Translations under genes and position numbers: made by a program
Notes under the pieces: model-generated
What the model was told of the DNA's origin: nothing
The model's database searches: none
The model's input: the letters and a program-made list of their open reading frames with translations, nothing else
Shown: piece by piece, positions 16,700 through 25,603 of the stretch
Numbering within the stretch: the first letter of the stretch is position 1
Layout of the letters: each line of letters starts with the position of its first letter
Assembly: GCF_037963865.1 (NCBI RefSeq)
Contig: NZ_CP150170.1
Location: forward strand, 2,232,001 to 2,296,000
DNA length: 64,000 nucleotides
Origin: Paenibacillus sp. FSL R10-2734
GTDB taxonomy: Bacteria; Bacillota; Bacilli; Paenibacillales; Paenibacillaceae
Reading direction: 5' to 3'

Positions 16700-19648
16700 A
16701 TGACCATTCAAACAAAAGTTATATTCGCAGAATCATTATTAGACGCTAAATTATTCAGAGAGCCAGGAAAGTATACTGTTGCTCAAACTACTAATAAGAG
16801 TGGAATATTTGATTTCTTCTATACTCCATATCTAAGCAGCTTTGAAAACCGAGTGGAAACATTTCTGGAGCAGTTCGCAATAACGGCTCCTTTTGAACTG
16901 CGTACGGCAACAATTATATCCAGCGTGCTGATCGCGCTAAAAAATGATTTGATGTTTATCTCCATTAAAGTACTCATTTCGGAATTTCATGAGCAGAAGA
17001 TCAGCGGGGATTTGCAAGGAGAAGATGCGGAGTCTAGGTACCAATGGTATGATAACCAATTTTTAAATTATGAATTTCATAGAGATCTGTTACAGCGTTA
17101 TCCGGTAATGGCGTATTTAATTCAATCACTGCTCAATTCTAAACTGGAACTGCTTCAAGAAGCGTTTCAACGACTGGAGCAGGACTACACAGCATTGGCA
17201 GAACGGATGTTACTCTCCTTCGATACAGTAAATGATATTCTCCTAAATACGGGGGATACCCATAACGGAGGGAAATCGGTCGTTATTTTTTCTCTCGGAG
17301 ACATGGAACGAAGGGTCGTATATAAGCCGCATACGCTGATGCCCGAGAGCTCCTATAATCAAGTACTGGACTGGTTAAATAGGAAGAAGAAACTGGCCAT
17401 GGAAGTTGCGAATACGAATGCTATTGATGCTGGAGAATATGGATGGCAGGAATATGTTGAGCAGCGGGCTTGCACAAGCCTGAAAGAAGTGGAGCGATAC
17501 TATTATCGGATTGGTGTTCACCTTGCTTTGATGTATATGCTGAAATGTGGAGACATACATTTGGAAAATCTGGTCAGCGACGGAGAATTCCCGAGAATGA
17601 TCGATTTGGAAACCTTGCTCACTCAGCAAAATCCGATACCGCTGGCGGAATCCTTTCTGACCGACTTCCTGAAATCAGTGGACAATTCCGTCCTAGGCAC
17701 GATGCTGCTGCCTCAAAAATTTGGTTTATCCACATTTGATATTGATCTAAGCGGTTTGCACGGCGGTGGAGGGGAGACCTCCTCCTATTTGGAAACCTAT
17801 AGGCTGATGAATGTTGGGACTGATGATATCCGACTTGTTAAACAGTTCGTCGTAACAGAGGAGAACCGGAATCGGGTGCTATACGAAGGCGGAAAAATAG
17901 ATCCAAGCCAATATAGCCTATATATCCAAGCCGGGTTTGCGGGTGCCTATTGCGTGATAGAGGAATATAAGGAGGAGCTGATCCAGCTAATCGGCAAGGG
18001 TCTCCTCTTTCAGGGGAAGTACCGCCAAGTGCTAAGGCCCACCCATATTTATGCGCGGTACATCGAAGCGGGGAATCACCCGAATTATTTAAGAAAATGG
18101 GAGGACAGGGAGAAGTTATTCTCGCTTCTCTATGGCGATTTGCCGAAGAATCAGGTCAAAATCAGGGAGCGAACCGGATATGAAATACAGAGCTTGATGT
18201 TCAACGATGTTCCTTATTTTACAGTTGGATTCAATTCTAATGATTTAATGACCGGGGAAAAAAACCAGATTGATCAGTATTATGATACCGTCTTGTCCGA
18301 TCAGTTGCTTATGCGTATTAGAAGATTAGATGAGCAAGATATGAAACGTCAGATGAGTTATATCCGAATGTCCCTAAGTACATTGAAGAATGTAAGCTGG
18401 GGACATGGAGATGATAAGAAAAACGGAGATCTTCCGGACGGAGGAGAGTTTCGATTTACGGATCTAGATCATTGGCTTGGCTGTGCGAAGGAAATCGGGG
18501 ACTGGATGGAGTCAAACAGTTTGGCTAGCAGTGATGGAATGAGGTGTTCCTGGCTGTCGCTTTTGGTTGCTGATGACCGTAAATTGTCACTGGGTCCTGC
18601 TAATTACACATTATACGAGGGATCGGGAATAATTCTATTTCTGGCTTATCTGGCCAAGTTATCAGGGGAGGATAAGTACGATCGTCTTGCCAAGGCGGCT
18701 TACGAGGGGATGGAAGATCTGTATCATCCTGAGCAGTTGGTGCTATCGTCTTCTGCCTATTACGGCTTCGGCTCCCTGCTATATCTTTATTACTCTTTAT
18801 GGGTTTTATGGGGCGGCGATAGCCTCTATGCAAAATTCATCAGACAAATTCAAAGAATTATGGAAATAGAAATAGAGGAGGATGCATCCCTGGATATAGT
18901 CTCTGGAATGGCGGGGACTGTTATTGTATGCCTTAATATCTACCGCACAGACGGTAACTCAGATTTACTAGCAGTGGCAAGCCGTTGGGGAGAGGAACTT
19001 TATCGTCGGCTGTCAGTCAATGTATCAGGACGTTTAAGCGGACTATCCCACGGCTATGCAGGTTATGCATGGGCATTGGCTTTGCTAGGAGAGTCAGTGA
19101 ATAAGACAGTTTATACCGAACTGGCGTTCGCCTTGATTGAGGAAGAGAATAAGAACTACGACCCTGTAGTCGGCAATTGGAGAAGCATGCGTCCGAAAGA
19201 GTATGATTCAGACTTGATATATTGGTGCCATGGGGCACCGGGCATCGGCCTATCCCGCGCTAGAATGGCTTCGTTCATCAGCGATGTAAACCGAACGGGA
19301 CTATTGCATAGGGATGCTAGACGAGCAATTGACAAGTTAATGAAGGACGGCTTTGATGAGAGGCTAGATGACAGCTTATGCCATGGAATCTTCGGGAATA
19401 TCGACATTGCCTTAGACATTGCGCAGCTGACCGGAGATCAGCATTTATTGCAGGAGGTTAGTAAAAAGGCACGCTCAGCTGTCCAACGGATAGCAAGAAG
19501 GGGGGCGCGGTACGGTTTGGGATGTATTACGGATATCACCGGGTTTATGCTGGGATTGTCGGGCATTGGTTACGTGCTGCTGCGCCTGAGTGATTCCCGT
19601 ATTCCATCCGTTTTAGCGCTGGAAGCAGCGCGGAAAGAGGAGGTTTGA
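16700..19648 (+). CDS. lanM2: class II lanthionine synthetase LanM for the beta peptide
   Basis: This is the second dehydratase-cyclase, 982 residues. The dehydratase motifs are GDTHNGGKS (about 185), RRVVYKPH (about 205) and CGDIHLENL with MIDLET (about 280-300). The cyclase motifs are SHGYAGYAWAL (about 782), YWCHGAPGIGL with zinc ligand Cys843, and LCHGIFGN with Cys894-His895. Everything needed for catalysis is present. It differs strongly in sequence from LanM1, as in haloduracin and lichenicidin, where each LanM is dedicated to one peptide. It lies directly after lanA2, so the beta peptide is the likely substrate. RBS AGAAGGAG. Confidence 0.95.
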   Translation: MTIQTKVIFAESLLDAKLFREPGKYTVAQTTNKSGIFDFFYTPYLSSFENRVETFLEQFAITAPFELRTATIISSVLIALKNDLMFISIKVLISEFHEQKISGDLQGEDAESRYQWYDNQFLNYEFHRDLLQRYPVMAYLIQSLLNSKLELLQEAFQRLEQDYTALAERMLLSFDTVNDILLNTGDTHNGGKSVVIFSLGDMERRVVYKPHTLMPESSYNQVLDWLNRKKKLAMEVANTNAIDAGEYGWQEYVEQRACTSLKEVERYYYRIGVHLALMYMLKCGDIHLENLVSDGEFPRMIDLETLLTQQNPIPLAESFLTDFLKSVDNSVLGTMLLPQKFGLSTFDIDLSGLHGGGGETSSYLETYRLMNVGTDDIRLVKQFVVTEENRNRVLYEGGKIDPSQYSLYIQAGFAGAYCVIEEYKEELIQLIGKGLLFQGKYRQVLRPTHIYARYIEAGNHPNYLRKWEDREKLFSLLYGDLPKNQVKIRERTGYEIQSLMFNDVPYFTVGFNSNDLMTGEKNQIDQYYDTVLSDQLLMRIRRLDEQDMKRQMSYIRMSLSTLKNVSWGHGDDKKNGDLPDGGEFRFTDLDHWLGCAKEIGDWMESNSLASSDGMRCSWLSLLVADDRKLSLGPANYTLYEGSGIILFLAYLAKLSGEDKYDRLAKAAYEGMEDLYHPEQLVLSSSAYYGFGSLLYLYYSLWVLWGGDSLYAKFIRQIQRIMEIEIEEDASLDIVSGMAGTVIVCLNIYRTDGNSDLLAVASRWGEELYRRLSVNVSGRLSGLSHGYAGYAWALALLGESVNKTVYTELAFALIEEENKNYDPVVGNWRSMRPKEYDSDLIYWCHGAPGIGLSRARMASFISDVNRTGLLHRDARRAIDKLMKDGFDERLDDSLCHGIFGNIDIALDIAQLTGDQHLLQEVSKKARSAVQRIARRGARYGLGCITDITGFMLGLSGIGYVLLRLSDSRIPSVLALEAARKEEV

Positions 19649-19649
19649 A

Positions 19650-21812
19650 GTGAGTAGAAAAACGAGAATGCACGTTCCCTACGTAGAGCAAATGCAGCAG
19701 ACGGAGTGCGGTTTATGCTGCGTTGCGATGATTTTAAGATACTATCAGAGCCACGAAATGCTTAGTGATTTGCGTGAATTTCTTGATGTTGGGCGGGACG
19801 GGTTGAAAATCAGCCAGCTGAATCAACTGCTAAATAATTTAGGTTTTAATACACATGTATATCACTCTGACGTGAAGGGACTGCAACAGGTCCACGTTCC
19901 TGCAATTTTATTTTGGAACGAAGATCATTTTGTCGTATTGGAAAAAATTAATGGGAGCAAGGTTTATATCGTGGACCCTTCTTTCGGGCGGAAGTGCATT
20001 AAGCTGGAAGAATTGGAGGAACAGTATTCAAAGTACGTGCTTACTGCAGAGCCTTCAGAGAGATTTTCCCCACGAAAAAAAAAGAAAAGTGTCTGGTTTG
20101 ATTTTTTTCCAGGAGTTTTTCAAAATAAACGACTTTTTATTACAATTGTAATCTTGTCTCTCATAACTTATTTAGTAACGCTATCAGTTCCGATTCTTGT
20201 GCAGTATCTAATCGACGAAATTGTCGTGAAACAGAGATTAGACAAGTTTGGGTTATATATTAGCATTATGCTGGCAGCCATCCTCATTTATTGCTCGATT
20301 TATTTTTATAGGGGACGCAAGCTTATTGATCTCCAAGTGATCCTGGATCGAATAATGACTACGAAAACGTTCTCTCATTTATTGAACGTCCCCTATAAGT
20401 TTTTTGAAGCACGTTCGTTCGGTGATTTACTGTTCCGTATTAACAGTCTGCACGCCATTCGTGATCTGCTTTCCGAACATTTGGCTAAAGGGCTTATAGA
20501 CTTCGGAGCAATCGCTTTTATCCTGGTATATATGTCCTACAAGTCACTAATTTTAACGGGTGTAGCAGTTGCTATTGTGATCCTTACTGGAATCTACATT
20601 CTATATTCCCGACCTTATATTGTAGAAGCTAACCAGCATGAAATCGTAGAGAATACTAAGCTCCAATCTGCGCAGGTAGAGGCGATGTACTCCATATTTG
20701 GCGTAAAAACGGCAGGTATTGAGGATCAGGTATACCGCGGATGGAATAAGAAATTTGAAAATGTATTGTTCCGGTACAGAAAGAAAGGGAATATTCTCAA
20801 TATCTATAGTACTATTATGGCAGTCATGTCAACTATATCACCGATTGCCATTCTGCTTATAGGTATCCAGCAATATTTGCAGCACGCTATTACATTGGGG
20901 GAGGTTATTGCATTCCATGCCTTGTCGGGAACTTTTTTCGCCACAAGCGTATCGTTGTTCCAAACTTATAATAACTTTGTACTCGCCTCTTCTTACTTGG
21001 ACCGGATACGCGATATTACGGATGCTAAGATCGAGAAAAATCCGGACGTTCCGGTTGAACACCAGATAAAGGGGGACATACGGCTTGAAGGAGTCTCATT
21101 CTCCTATACCAATCATGCGCAAGAGGTACTCCATAATCTGTCCCTTCATATAAAAAGCGGACAGAAAGTCGCCATAGTGGGTCCTTCTGGTTCCGGTAAG
21201 AGCACGCTCAGTAAAATTCTGCTCGGCATCTATACGCCAACCGCAGGGAAAATTTATTATGATGACCTGGAATTGGAGCAATTCAATAAGCAGAAGCTAC
21301 GCAGGCAGATGGGGGTTGTACCGCAAGATATTAACTTGTTCAACAATTCAATACTGGAAAATATAAGAATGAACAAAGACGATGTAGATATCGAAGCGGT
21401 AAAGAGAGCAGCAGAGGTCGCACAGATCCGCGATGAAATTGAGAGCATGCCAATGGGCTACTATACGGTGATATCCGATATGGGCATGAATTTATCTGGC
21501 GGGCAGCGGCAGCGAATTGCACTGGCCCGTGCGATCATTTCCGATCCTAAAGTTGTTATACTTGATGAAGCAACTAGTTCGTTGGACTCCATAAATGAAG
21601 CAAGAGTTTCTCACTATTTTAAGAGCAACGGCTGCACGCGCGTAGTAATTGCACACCGTTTATCGACTATCATCGATTCCGACATTATTTATGTCATGAA
21701 CGAAGGAAGAATAGTGGAATTGGGCTCTCATGATCAATTGATGGCACAGAAGGGGCCATACTACCAATTATATAGTGTGCATAAGAGCGAACAGGAACTA
21801 ATATCCGTATAA
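19650..21812 (+). CDS. lanT: lantibiotic ABC transporter with N-terminal C39 leader peptidase
   Basis: LanT removes the leader after Gly-Gly and exports the modified peptide. The C39 domain (about residues 8-130) has Gln14 and catalytic Cys20 (QTECGLC), His in DHFVVLE and Asp in IVDPSFG. Several membrane spans follow (about 160-440). The nucleotide-binding domain has Walker A GPSGSGKS (about 510), signature LSGGQRQR (about 615), Walker B VVILDEATSSLD (about 634) and H-loop IAHRLST. The GTG start follows the lanM2 stop by one base with GAGGAGG upstream. It is the only exporter, so it should serve both peptides. No separate LanP protease is present. Confidence 0.95.
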   Translation: MSRKTRMHVPYVEQMQQTECGLCCVAMILRYYQSHEMLSDLREFLDVGRDGLKISQLNQLLNNLGFNTHVYHSDVKGLQQVHVPAILFWNEDHFVVLEKINGSKVYIVDPSFGRKCIKLEELEEQYSKYVLTAEPSERFSPRKKKKSVWFDFFPGVFQNKRLFITIVILSLITYLVTLSVPILVQYLIDEIVVKQRLDKFGLYISIMLAAILIYCSIYFYRGRKLIDLQVILDRIMTTKTFSHLLNVPYKFFEARSFGDLLFRINSLHAIRDLLSEHLAKGLIDFGAIAFILVYMSYKSLILTGVAVAIVILTGIYILYSRPYIVEANQHEIVENTKLQSAQVEAMYSIFGVKTAGIEDQVYRGWNKKFENVLFRYRKKGNILNIYSTIMAVMSTISPIAILLIGIQQYLQHAITLGEVIAFHALSGTFFATSVSLFQTYNNFVLASSYLDRIRDITDAKIEKNPDVPVEHQIKGDIRLEGVSFSYTNHAQEVLHNLSLHIKSGQKVAIVGPSGSGKSTLSKILLGIYTPTAGKIYYDDLELEQFNKQKLRRQMGVVPQDINLFNNSILENIRMNKDDVDIEAVKRAAEVAQIRDEIESMPMGYYTVISDMGMNLSGGQRQRIALARAIISDPKVVILDEATSSLDSINEARVSHYFKSNGCTRVVIAHRLSTIIDSDIIYVMNEGRIVELGSHDQLMAQKGPYYQLYSVHKSEQELISV

Positions 21813-22035
21813 AATGCCCGTCATGCATACAAATGAAAGTGGTTTTAATTTCTGAGTGCTGAACGTTTCTTGATGATTGTTCATATTACAGCGGGCGTGA
21901 TCTCTGAGATATTAAAGAAGACATTATTATTGAAAAAGTTCATATTCTCTCTACGTATTTTGGAACAACAGTGGAAGAAGCGCTAATATCTTGGGCACAC
22001 TCCATCGTTCCAGAATACATGCATGGGCGGTTTGA
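21813..22035 (+). other. decayed intergenic DNA after lanT
   Basis: No terminator is evident after lanT. Coding-like codons (IIIEKVHILSTYFGTTVEEALISW, from about 21908, ending at a TAA at 22038) are open but have no start, and look like the tail of a lost gene. Confidence 0.35.
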
Positions 22036-22326
22036 ATAACAAATGAGTATGTATCCAATAACATTGATCTAGGGGTCGATGGGATAACTGTTTCAAGAAC
22101 ATCTTTCCTAGAACCATATGAACTGCAATGGGATCCTAGTAAGGTACAGTTAAACGATATCGATTTCCGCCGGTGGTTGTTAGTATTGACCACTAAGCCA
22201 GTTGAATCAAATGTTAAGAGAGCTAGTGAATGGAAGTTGGAGCTCCTTGTTGAAGGGAGAACACCAGTGACTAAGAGGAAAAAGTCGTATAACGTTTCTG
22301 AGGGGCAGATGGTTTTTAATTTCTAA
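22036..22326 (+). pseudogene. orphan coding fragment, 96 codons without a start
   Basis: An open frame bounded upstream by a TGA carries convincing protein text (NNIDLGVDGITVSRTS, ELQWDPSKVQLND, FRRWLLVLTTKP, VEGRTPVTKRKKSYNV). I do not recognise the family. There is no in-frame initiation codon with a ribosome binding site, so it is probably the 3' end of a deleted gene. It is followed at once by a terminator. Confidence 0.4.
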
Positions 22327-22356
22327 TTCTCGGATAGAAAATGATTATATATTATA

Positions 22357-22396
22357 AAAAAAGAGAAACCAGTGTTTTGCTGCCTTCTCTTTTTTT
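22357..22396 (+). terminator. intrinsic terminator, A/U-rich stem with U-run
   Basis: AAAAAAGAGAA (22357-22367) pairs with TTCTCTTTTTT (22385-22395). It ends the orphan fragment at 22036-22326. Confidence 0.65.
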
Positions 22397-22449
22397 ATAC
22401 GATAGGAGATATAAAAGTACAGTTGTGGTTTACCTTTATTATTAAATAA

Positions 22450-22776
22450 TTAACGAACATCTCTCAAAAGAAACAGACAATTATCCAGCAACTCAGCGGG
22501 TATCCGGTGAAGTGGACGTATTATATGCAGGGATCCGATCTTTACGTAGAAACTGGAAGTGAAGATGCTCGCTTCGGTGGAATTAACCAGACTCATATCG
22601 GGCTGGATAAAGAGCGCATTCTAGGAAAACCAGTAACCGTCAATTTCGCGGGGGATGGAAACAACAAGGCCATTGATGTGTATAAGGATTTTAAAGGTAC
22701 AGAAGCTTCTATATATATGTTCTACTATACGACTGATGATCCGGATAAAGAAACAAGAGTGCAGATCCAGCCATAA
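22450..22776 (+). pseudogene. C-terminal fragment of an unknown protein
   Basis: The frame is open from 22450 after a TAA, and the first usable codon is GTG 22507 (89 residues). The sequence (YYMQGSDLYVETGSED, GGINQTHIGLDKERI, YKDFKGTEASIYMFYY) is rich in aromatic and polar residues, as in extracellular beta-sandwich domains. No signal peptide or ribosome binding site is seen. It may be the surviving end of a secreted protein cut by the same rearrangements that left the preceding fragment. Function unknown. Confidence 0.4.
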
Positions 22777-22820
22777 GAGTTAGGCAATACGTAAGCGTAT
22801 AGAAAATAGAATAACTTTTT

Positions 22821-22852
22821 AAGGGATGAACCTTGTGTTCTTCCCTTTTTTT
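22821..22852 (+). terminator. intrinsic terminator
   Basis: AAGGGA-x-GAAC (22821-22831) pairs with GTTC-TTCCCTT (22837-22847), followed by T5. Confidence 0.6.
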
Positions 22853-22914
22853 CGTATACAGTGAGTAGACGTCGTAAAGAATCCGCTATGAATAATTATA
22901 AGGAGAGAAGATGG

Positions 22915-23493
22915 ATGGAAGTCACACGCTGTGCTTGGGTCAACGAGGATCCTTTATATATCGCCTACCATGATGAAGAATGGGGCAAGCCTCTATACGA
23001 TGACCGAAAGCTGTTTGAATTACTTATGCTCGAAGGTATGCAGGCAGGGTTAAGCTGGTATACAGTCCTAAAAAAGCGAGCGCATTACAGAGAAGTATTT
23101 GACGGATTTGATCCGGCAAAGATTGTCCATTATGATGAAGCCAAAATTGCTGAGCTGATGAGTGATCCAGGTATTATTAGAAACCGCTTGAAAATAGATT
23201 CAATCATTCGGAATGCTAGTGTATATTTGCAAATTTGCGAGGATCATGGCAGCTTTTCGGATTATCTTTGGAGCTTTGCCCAGGGGACGCCTACGATTAA
23301 CCATTGGGAGACTCGCGCAGAGGTACCTGCTTCAACACCTCAGTCTGATGAGTTAAGTAAGGCATTAAAGAAGAAAGGAATGAAGTTTGTCGGCTCTACG
23401 ATTTGTTATGCTTTTATGCAGGCATCGGGGATGGTGGATGATCATTCGCTTAATTGCTTTTGCAGAAGTAAAGAGGAAGCCGCAGATCGTTGA
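22915..23493 (+). CDS. tag: DNA-3-methyladenine glycosylase I
   Basis: Tag removes 3-methyladenine from alkylated DNA, the first step of base-excision repair. From ATG 22915 (AAGGAGAG seven bases upstream) it is 192 residues, the usual length. Zinc ligands are recognisable: Cys in TRCAWV and His in AYHDEEWG at the N-terminus, His and Cys in DDHSLNCFC at the C-terminus. GMQAGLSWYTVLKKR and KFVGSTICYAFMQA are the conserved helices. The frame extends upstream to 22861, but those residues are not in the family. The gene stands alone after a terminator. Confidence 0.92.
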   Translation: MEVTRCAWVNEDPLYIAYHDEEWGKPLYDDRKLFELLMLEGMQAGLSWYTVLKKRAHYREVFDGFDPAKIVHYDEAKIAELMSDPGIIRNRLKIDSIIRNASVYLQICEDHGSFSDYLWSFAQGTPTINHWETRAEVPASTPQSDELSKALKKKGMKFVGSTICYAFMQASGMVDDHSLNCFCRSKEEAADR

Positions 23494-23537
23494 TCAGTAG
23501 TTTGGCGTTACACCAAGAAGAAATGTTATACTATGAA

Positions 23538-23682
23538 GCGAATGCTTTCGAGGTCAATTTTGAACGAAGATTATCAATGAAGCGAACGCTCACAAAACTA
23601 AGCGTATGCTTTCGAAGCAAGTTTTGCCGAAGTGAATCAATGAAGCGAACGCTCACAAAACTTTTAGGAGGATCACATAAAG
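23538..23682 (+). repeat. two copies of a 63-bp leader repeat upstream of prmA
   Basis: GCGAATGCTTTCGAGG... (from 23538) and GCGTATGCTTTCGAAG... (from 23602) begin successive units. TCAATGAAGCG recurs at 23574 and 23637, 63 bases apart. Each unit ends in CACAAAACT, and the last copy runs straight into TTTTAGGAGGA, the prmA ribosome binding site. Within a unit, ACAAAACT can pair with AGTTTTGc. The same repeat lies before cdd (62218-62398). A TATACT -10-like hexamer is at 23527-23532. Confidence 0.75.
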
Positions 23683-24738
23683 ATGTTATGGCATGAAGTG
23701 ACGATACATACAACAGAAGAAGCACAGGAAATGATTTCGAATTTTCTCTATGAAGCAGGTGCTGGTGGCGTTTCTATCGAGGAATCCGGAACACTGAACA
23801 AAGAACGGGATACACGTTACGGTGAATTATACGACGAACCTTTGAATGATATCCCAGAAGGGGAAGCGGTCATAAAAGGATATTATGCCGATTCCACGGA
23901 TATGGATGCTGTTATAGAAGAACTGACACCACGGGTAGCAGAATTGCGCGAGTTCGGCATTGATCCCGGCAAAGCACTGATTTCGTGGAAGACTGTGGAT
24001 GAAGACGAATGGGCTCATGCTTGGAAGCAATATTTCAAACCGCTCCGAGTATCGAAGCGCCTAACGATTAAACCAACCTGGGAGGAATATACGCCTGAGA
24101 GTCCAGATGAAGCTATCATTGAGCTCGACCCTGGCATGGCATTTGGTACAGGGACTCACCCTACAACAGCTCTGTGCCTGCGTGCACTTGAAAAGAACAT
24201 CAGCGGCGGTGAAGAGGTTATCGATGTCGGCACAGGTTCTGGAATTCTGGCTGTAGGCGCGATGCTGCTCGGTGCAAAATCCGTATTAGCATTAGACTTA
24301 GATCCGGTGGCTGTGGAAAGTGCGCGAGAGAATGTAGCGCTTAACAAACTTGAACAGTACATTACGGTAAAAGAAAGCGATCTTCTCTCCTTGCTAGGTG
24401 GTGAAGGGGTGGCTGACACGGCGGCTGGAGAAATGTGGCCATCTGCTAGACCAGGTCATTCTCTAGAGGGAGCTGTTCCTGCTGAGCAAGACTCTGAAGG
24501 TAACCTTGGCGTTACACTGCCTGTACAAATTGTAGTTGCGAATATTTTAGCGGAAATCATCGTATTGTTTACGGATGATGTATACCGTGCGCTTCAGCCT
24601 GGGGGCCTCTATATTACCTCCGGTATATATAAAGATAAAGAAGGACTTGTGGCGAACGCGCTCAAAGAGTCTGGCTTTGAAATTATTGAAATAACCCGTG
24701 AAGAAGATTGGGTGGCATTTACAGCCGGAAAGAGGTAA
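23683..24738 (+). CDS. prmA: ribosomal protein L11 methyltransferase
   Basis: PrmA trimethylates lysines and the N-terminus of ribosomal protein L11 using SAM. The N-terminal substrate domain starts MLWHEVTIHTT. The catalytic domain has FGTGTHPTT (about 150), the SAM loop DVGTGSGILAVG (about 182), ALDLDPVAVESARENV and motif IV VANILAEI. At 351 residues it is longer than usual (about 310-320). The excess is a low-complexity insert at about residues 240-280, between the last SAM-binding strand elements and motif IV. RBS TTAGGAGGA is the end of the 63-bp repeat. The next gene starts two bases after the stop. Confidence 0.92.
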   Translation: MLWHEVTIHTTEEAQEMISNFLYEAGAGGVSIEESGTLNKERDTRYGELYDEPLNDIPEGEAVIKGYYADSTDMDAVIEELTPRVAELREFGIDPGKALISWKTVDEDEWAHAWKQYFKPLRVSKRLTIKPTWEEYTPESPDEAIIELDPGMAFGTGTHPTTALCLRALEKNISGGEEVIDVGTGSGILAVGAMLLGAKSVLALDLDPVAVESARENVALNKLEQYITVKESDLLSLLGGEGVADTAAGEMWPSARPGHSLEGAVPAEQDSEGNLGVTLPVQIVVANILAEIIVLFTDDVYRALQPGGLYITSGIYKDKEGLVANALKESGFEIIEITREEDWVAFTAGKR

Positions 24739-24740
24739 AG

Positions 24741-25424
24741 ATGGATATATTGCAAAGCTTCATTCGAGTAGACTTAGATCAGCTTCCTTTTCTGCTCATT
24801 ACGATTTTAATTGCTTTTACAGTACATGAATTCAGTCATGCTTATTTCGCAAATAAGTTCGGTGACCCGACCGCAAGATTACTTGGTCGCATGACACTTA
24901 ACCCAGCTGTTCATTTCGATTTCTTTGGTATTTTGCTGCTGCTCGTTGCTGGCTTCGGTTGGGCACGTCCGGTTCCAGTAAACCGCGATAACTTTAGTCG
25001 GCCTCGCCTCATGGGAGTTATCGTGTCGGCTGCGGGTCCAATCAGTAACCTGCTCTTAGGGATTATAGGTGCTATAATATACGGTGCACTCGCGGCAACT
25101 GGAGCTCTAGATAATATCTCGAATGATCGTGTTCTCGAGGCTGTATATTTATTCTTTGGTACCTTTATTCAATGGAACTTCTTTTTGTTTCTGTTCAATC
25201 TTATTCCGCTGCCACCACTGGATGGCTATCGGATTGTGGAAGATGTCGCCCCACGTTCGATCCGTGGCAAACTACAACAATTTGAACAATGGGCTGTATT
25301 CCTCTTTTTATTGATTCTGTTTATTCCTGGGCTGCGGACGTATACTATTGAGCCGCTCTCAATCTGGGCTAGTGAAATGTCGAGAACATTTGTACAGCTG
25401 TCTCTAAGAATTTTTGGTAGCTAA
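24741..25424 (+). CDS. site-2 protease family (M50) membrane metalloprotease
   Basis: A 227-residue intramembrane zinc protease of the short M50/YwhC-like group. The metal-binding HEFSH is at residues 29-33 within the first membrane span (TILIAFTVHEFSHAYFANKFGD). The third ligand region LPPLDGYRI is near residue 155. Four to five hydrophobic spans are visible. ATG 24741 is preferred over an upstream start inside prmA, because AAAGAGG precedes it and the domain begins there. It is coupled to prmA. The substrate is unknown; relatives of this short type lack the PDZ domain. Confidence 0.85.
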   Translation: MDILQSFIRVDLDQLPFLLITILIAFTVHEFSHAYFANKFGDPTARLLGRMTLNPAVHFDFFGILLLLVAGFGWARPVPVNRDNFSRPRLMGVIVSAAGPISNLLLGIIGAIIYGALAATGALDNISNDRVLEAVYLFFGTFIQWNFFLFLFNLIPLPPLDGYRIVEDVAPRSIRGKLQQFEQWAVFLFLLILFIPGLRTYTIEPLSIWASEMSRTFVQLSLRIFGS

Positions 25425-25509
25425 GGCAGAGAATGAAGGCTGTTCAACCCTTGTCAAACATTGTATTATGTAATTTGTTAAAAAATATGATAGTAATTTT
25501 CGCCTGATC

Positions 25510-25575
25510 CATATTTATATTTCTCGATTAAACGCTTACCGTCCTTATAAGGACGGAAGGCGTTTATACTTGTTA
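25510..25575 (+). repeat. hairpin repeat upstream of rsmE (second copy before the HIT gene)
   Basis: TTATATTTCTCG is followed by a hairpin in which AAACGC (25530-25535) pairs with GCGTTT (25560-25565) and CCGTCCTTA (25539-25547) with TAAGGACGG (25548-25556). A related sequence lies at 51972-52030. The rest of 25425-25603 holds no gene. Confidence 0.65.
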
Positions 25576-25603
25576 CTGAATTCATGAACAGGATGATGAT
25601 GAG

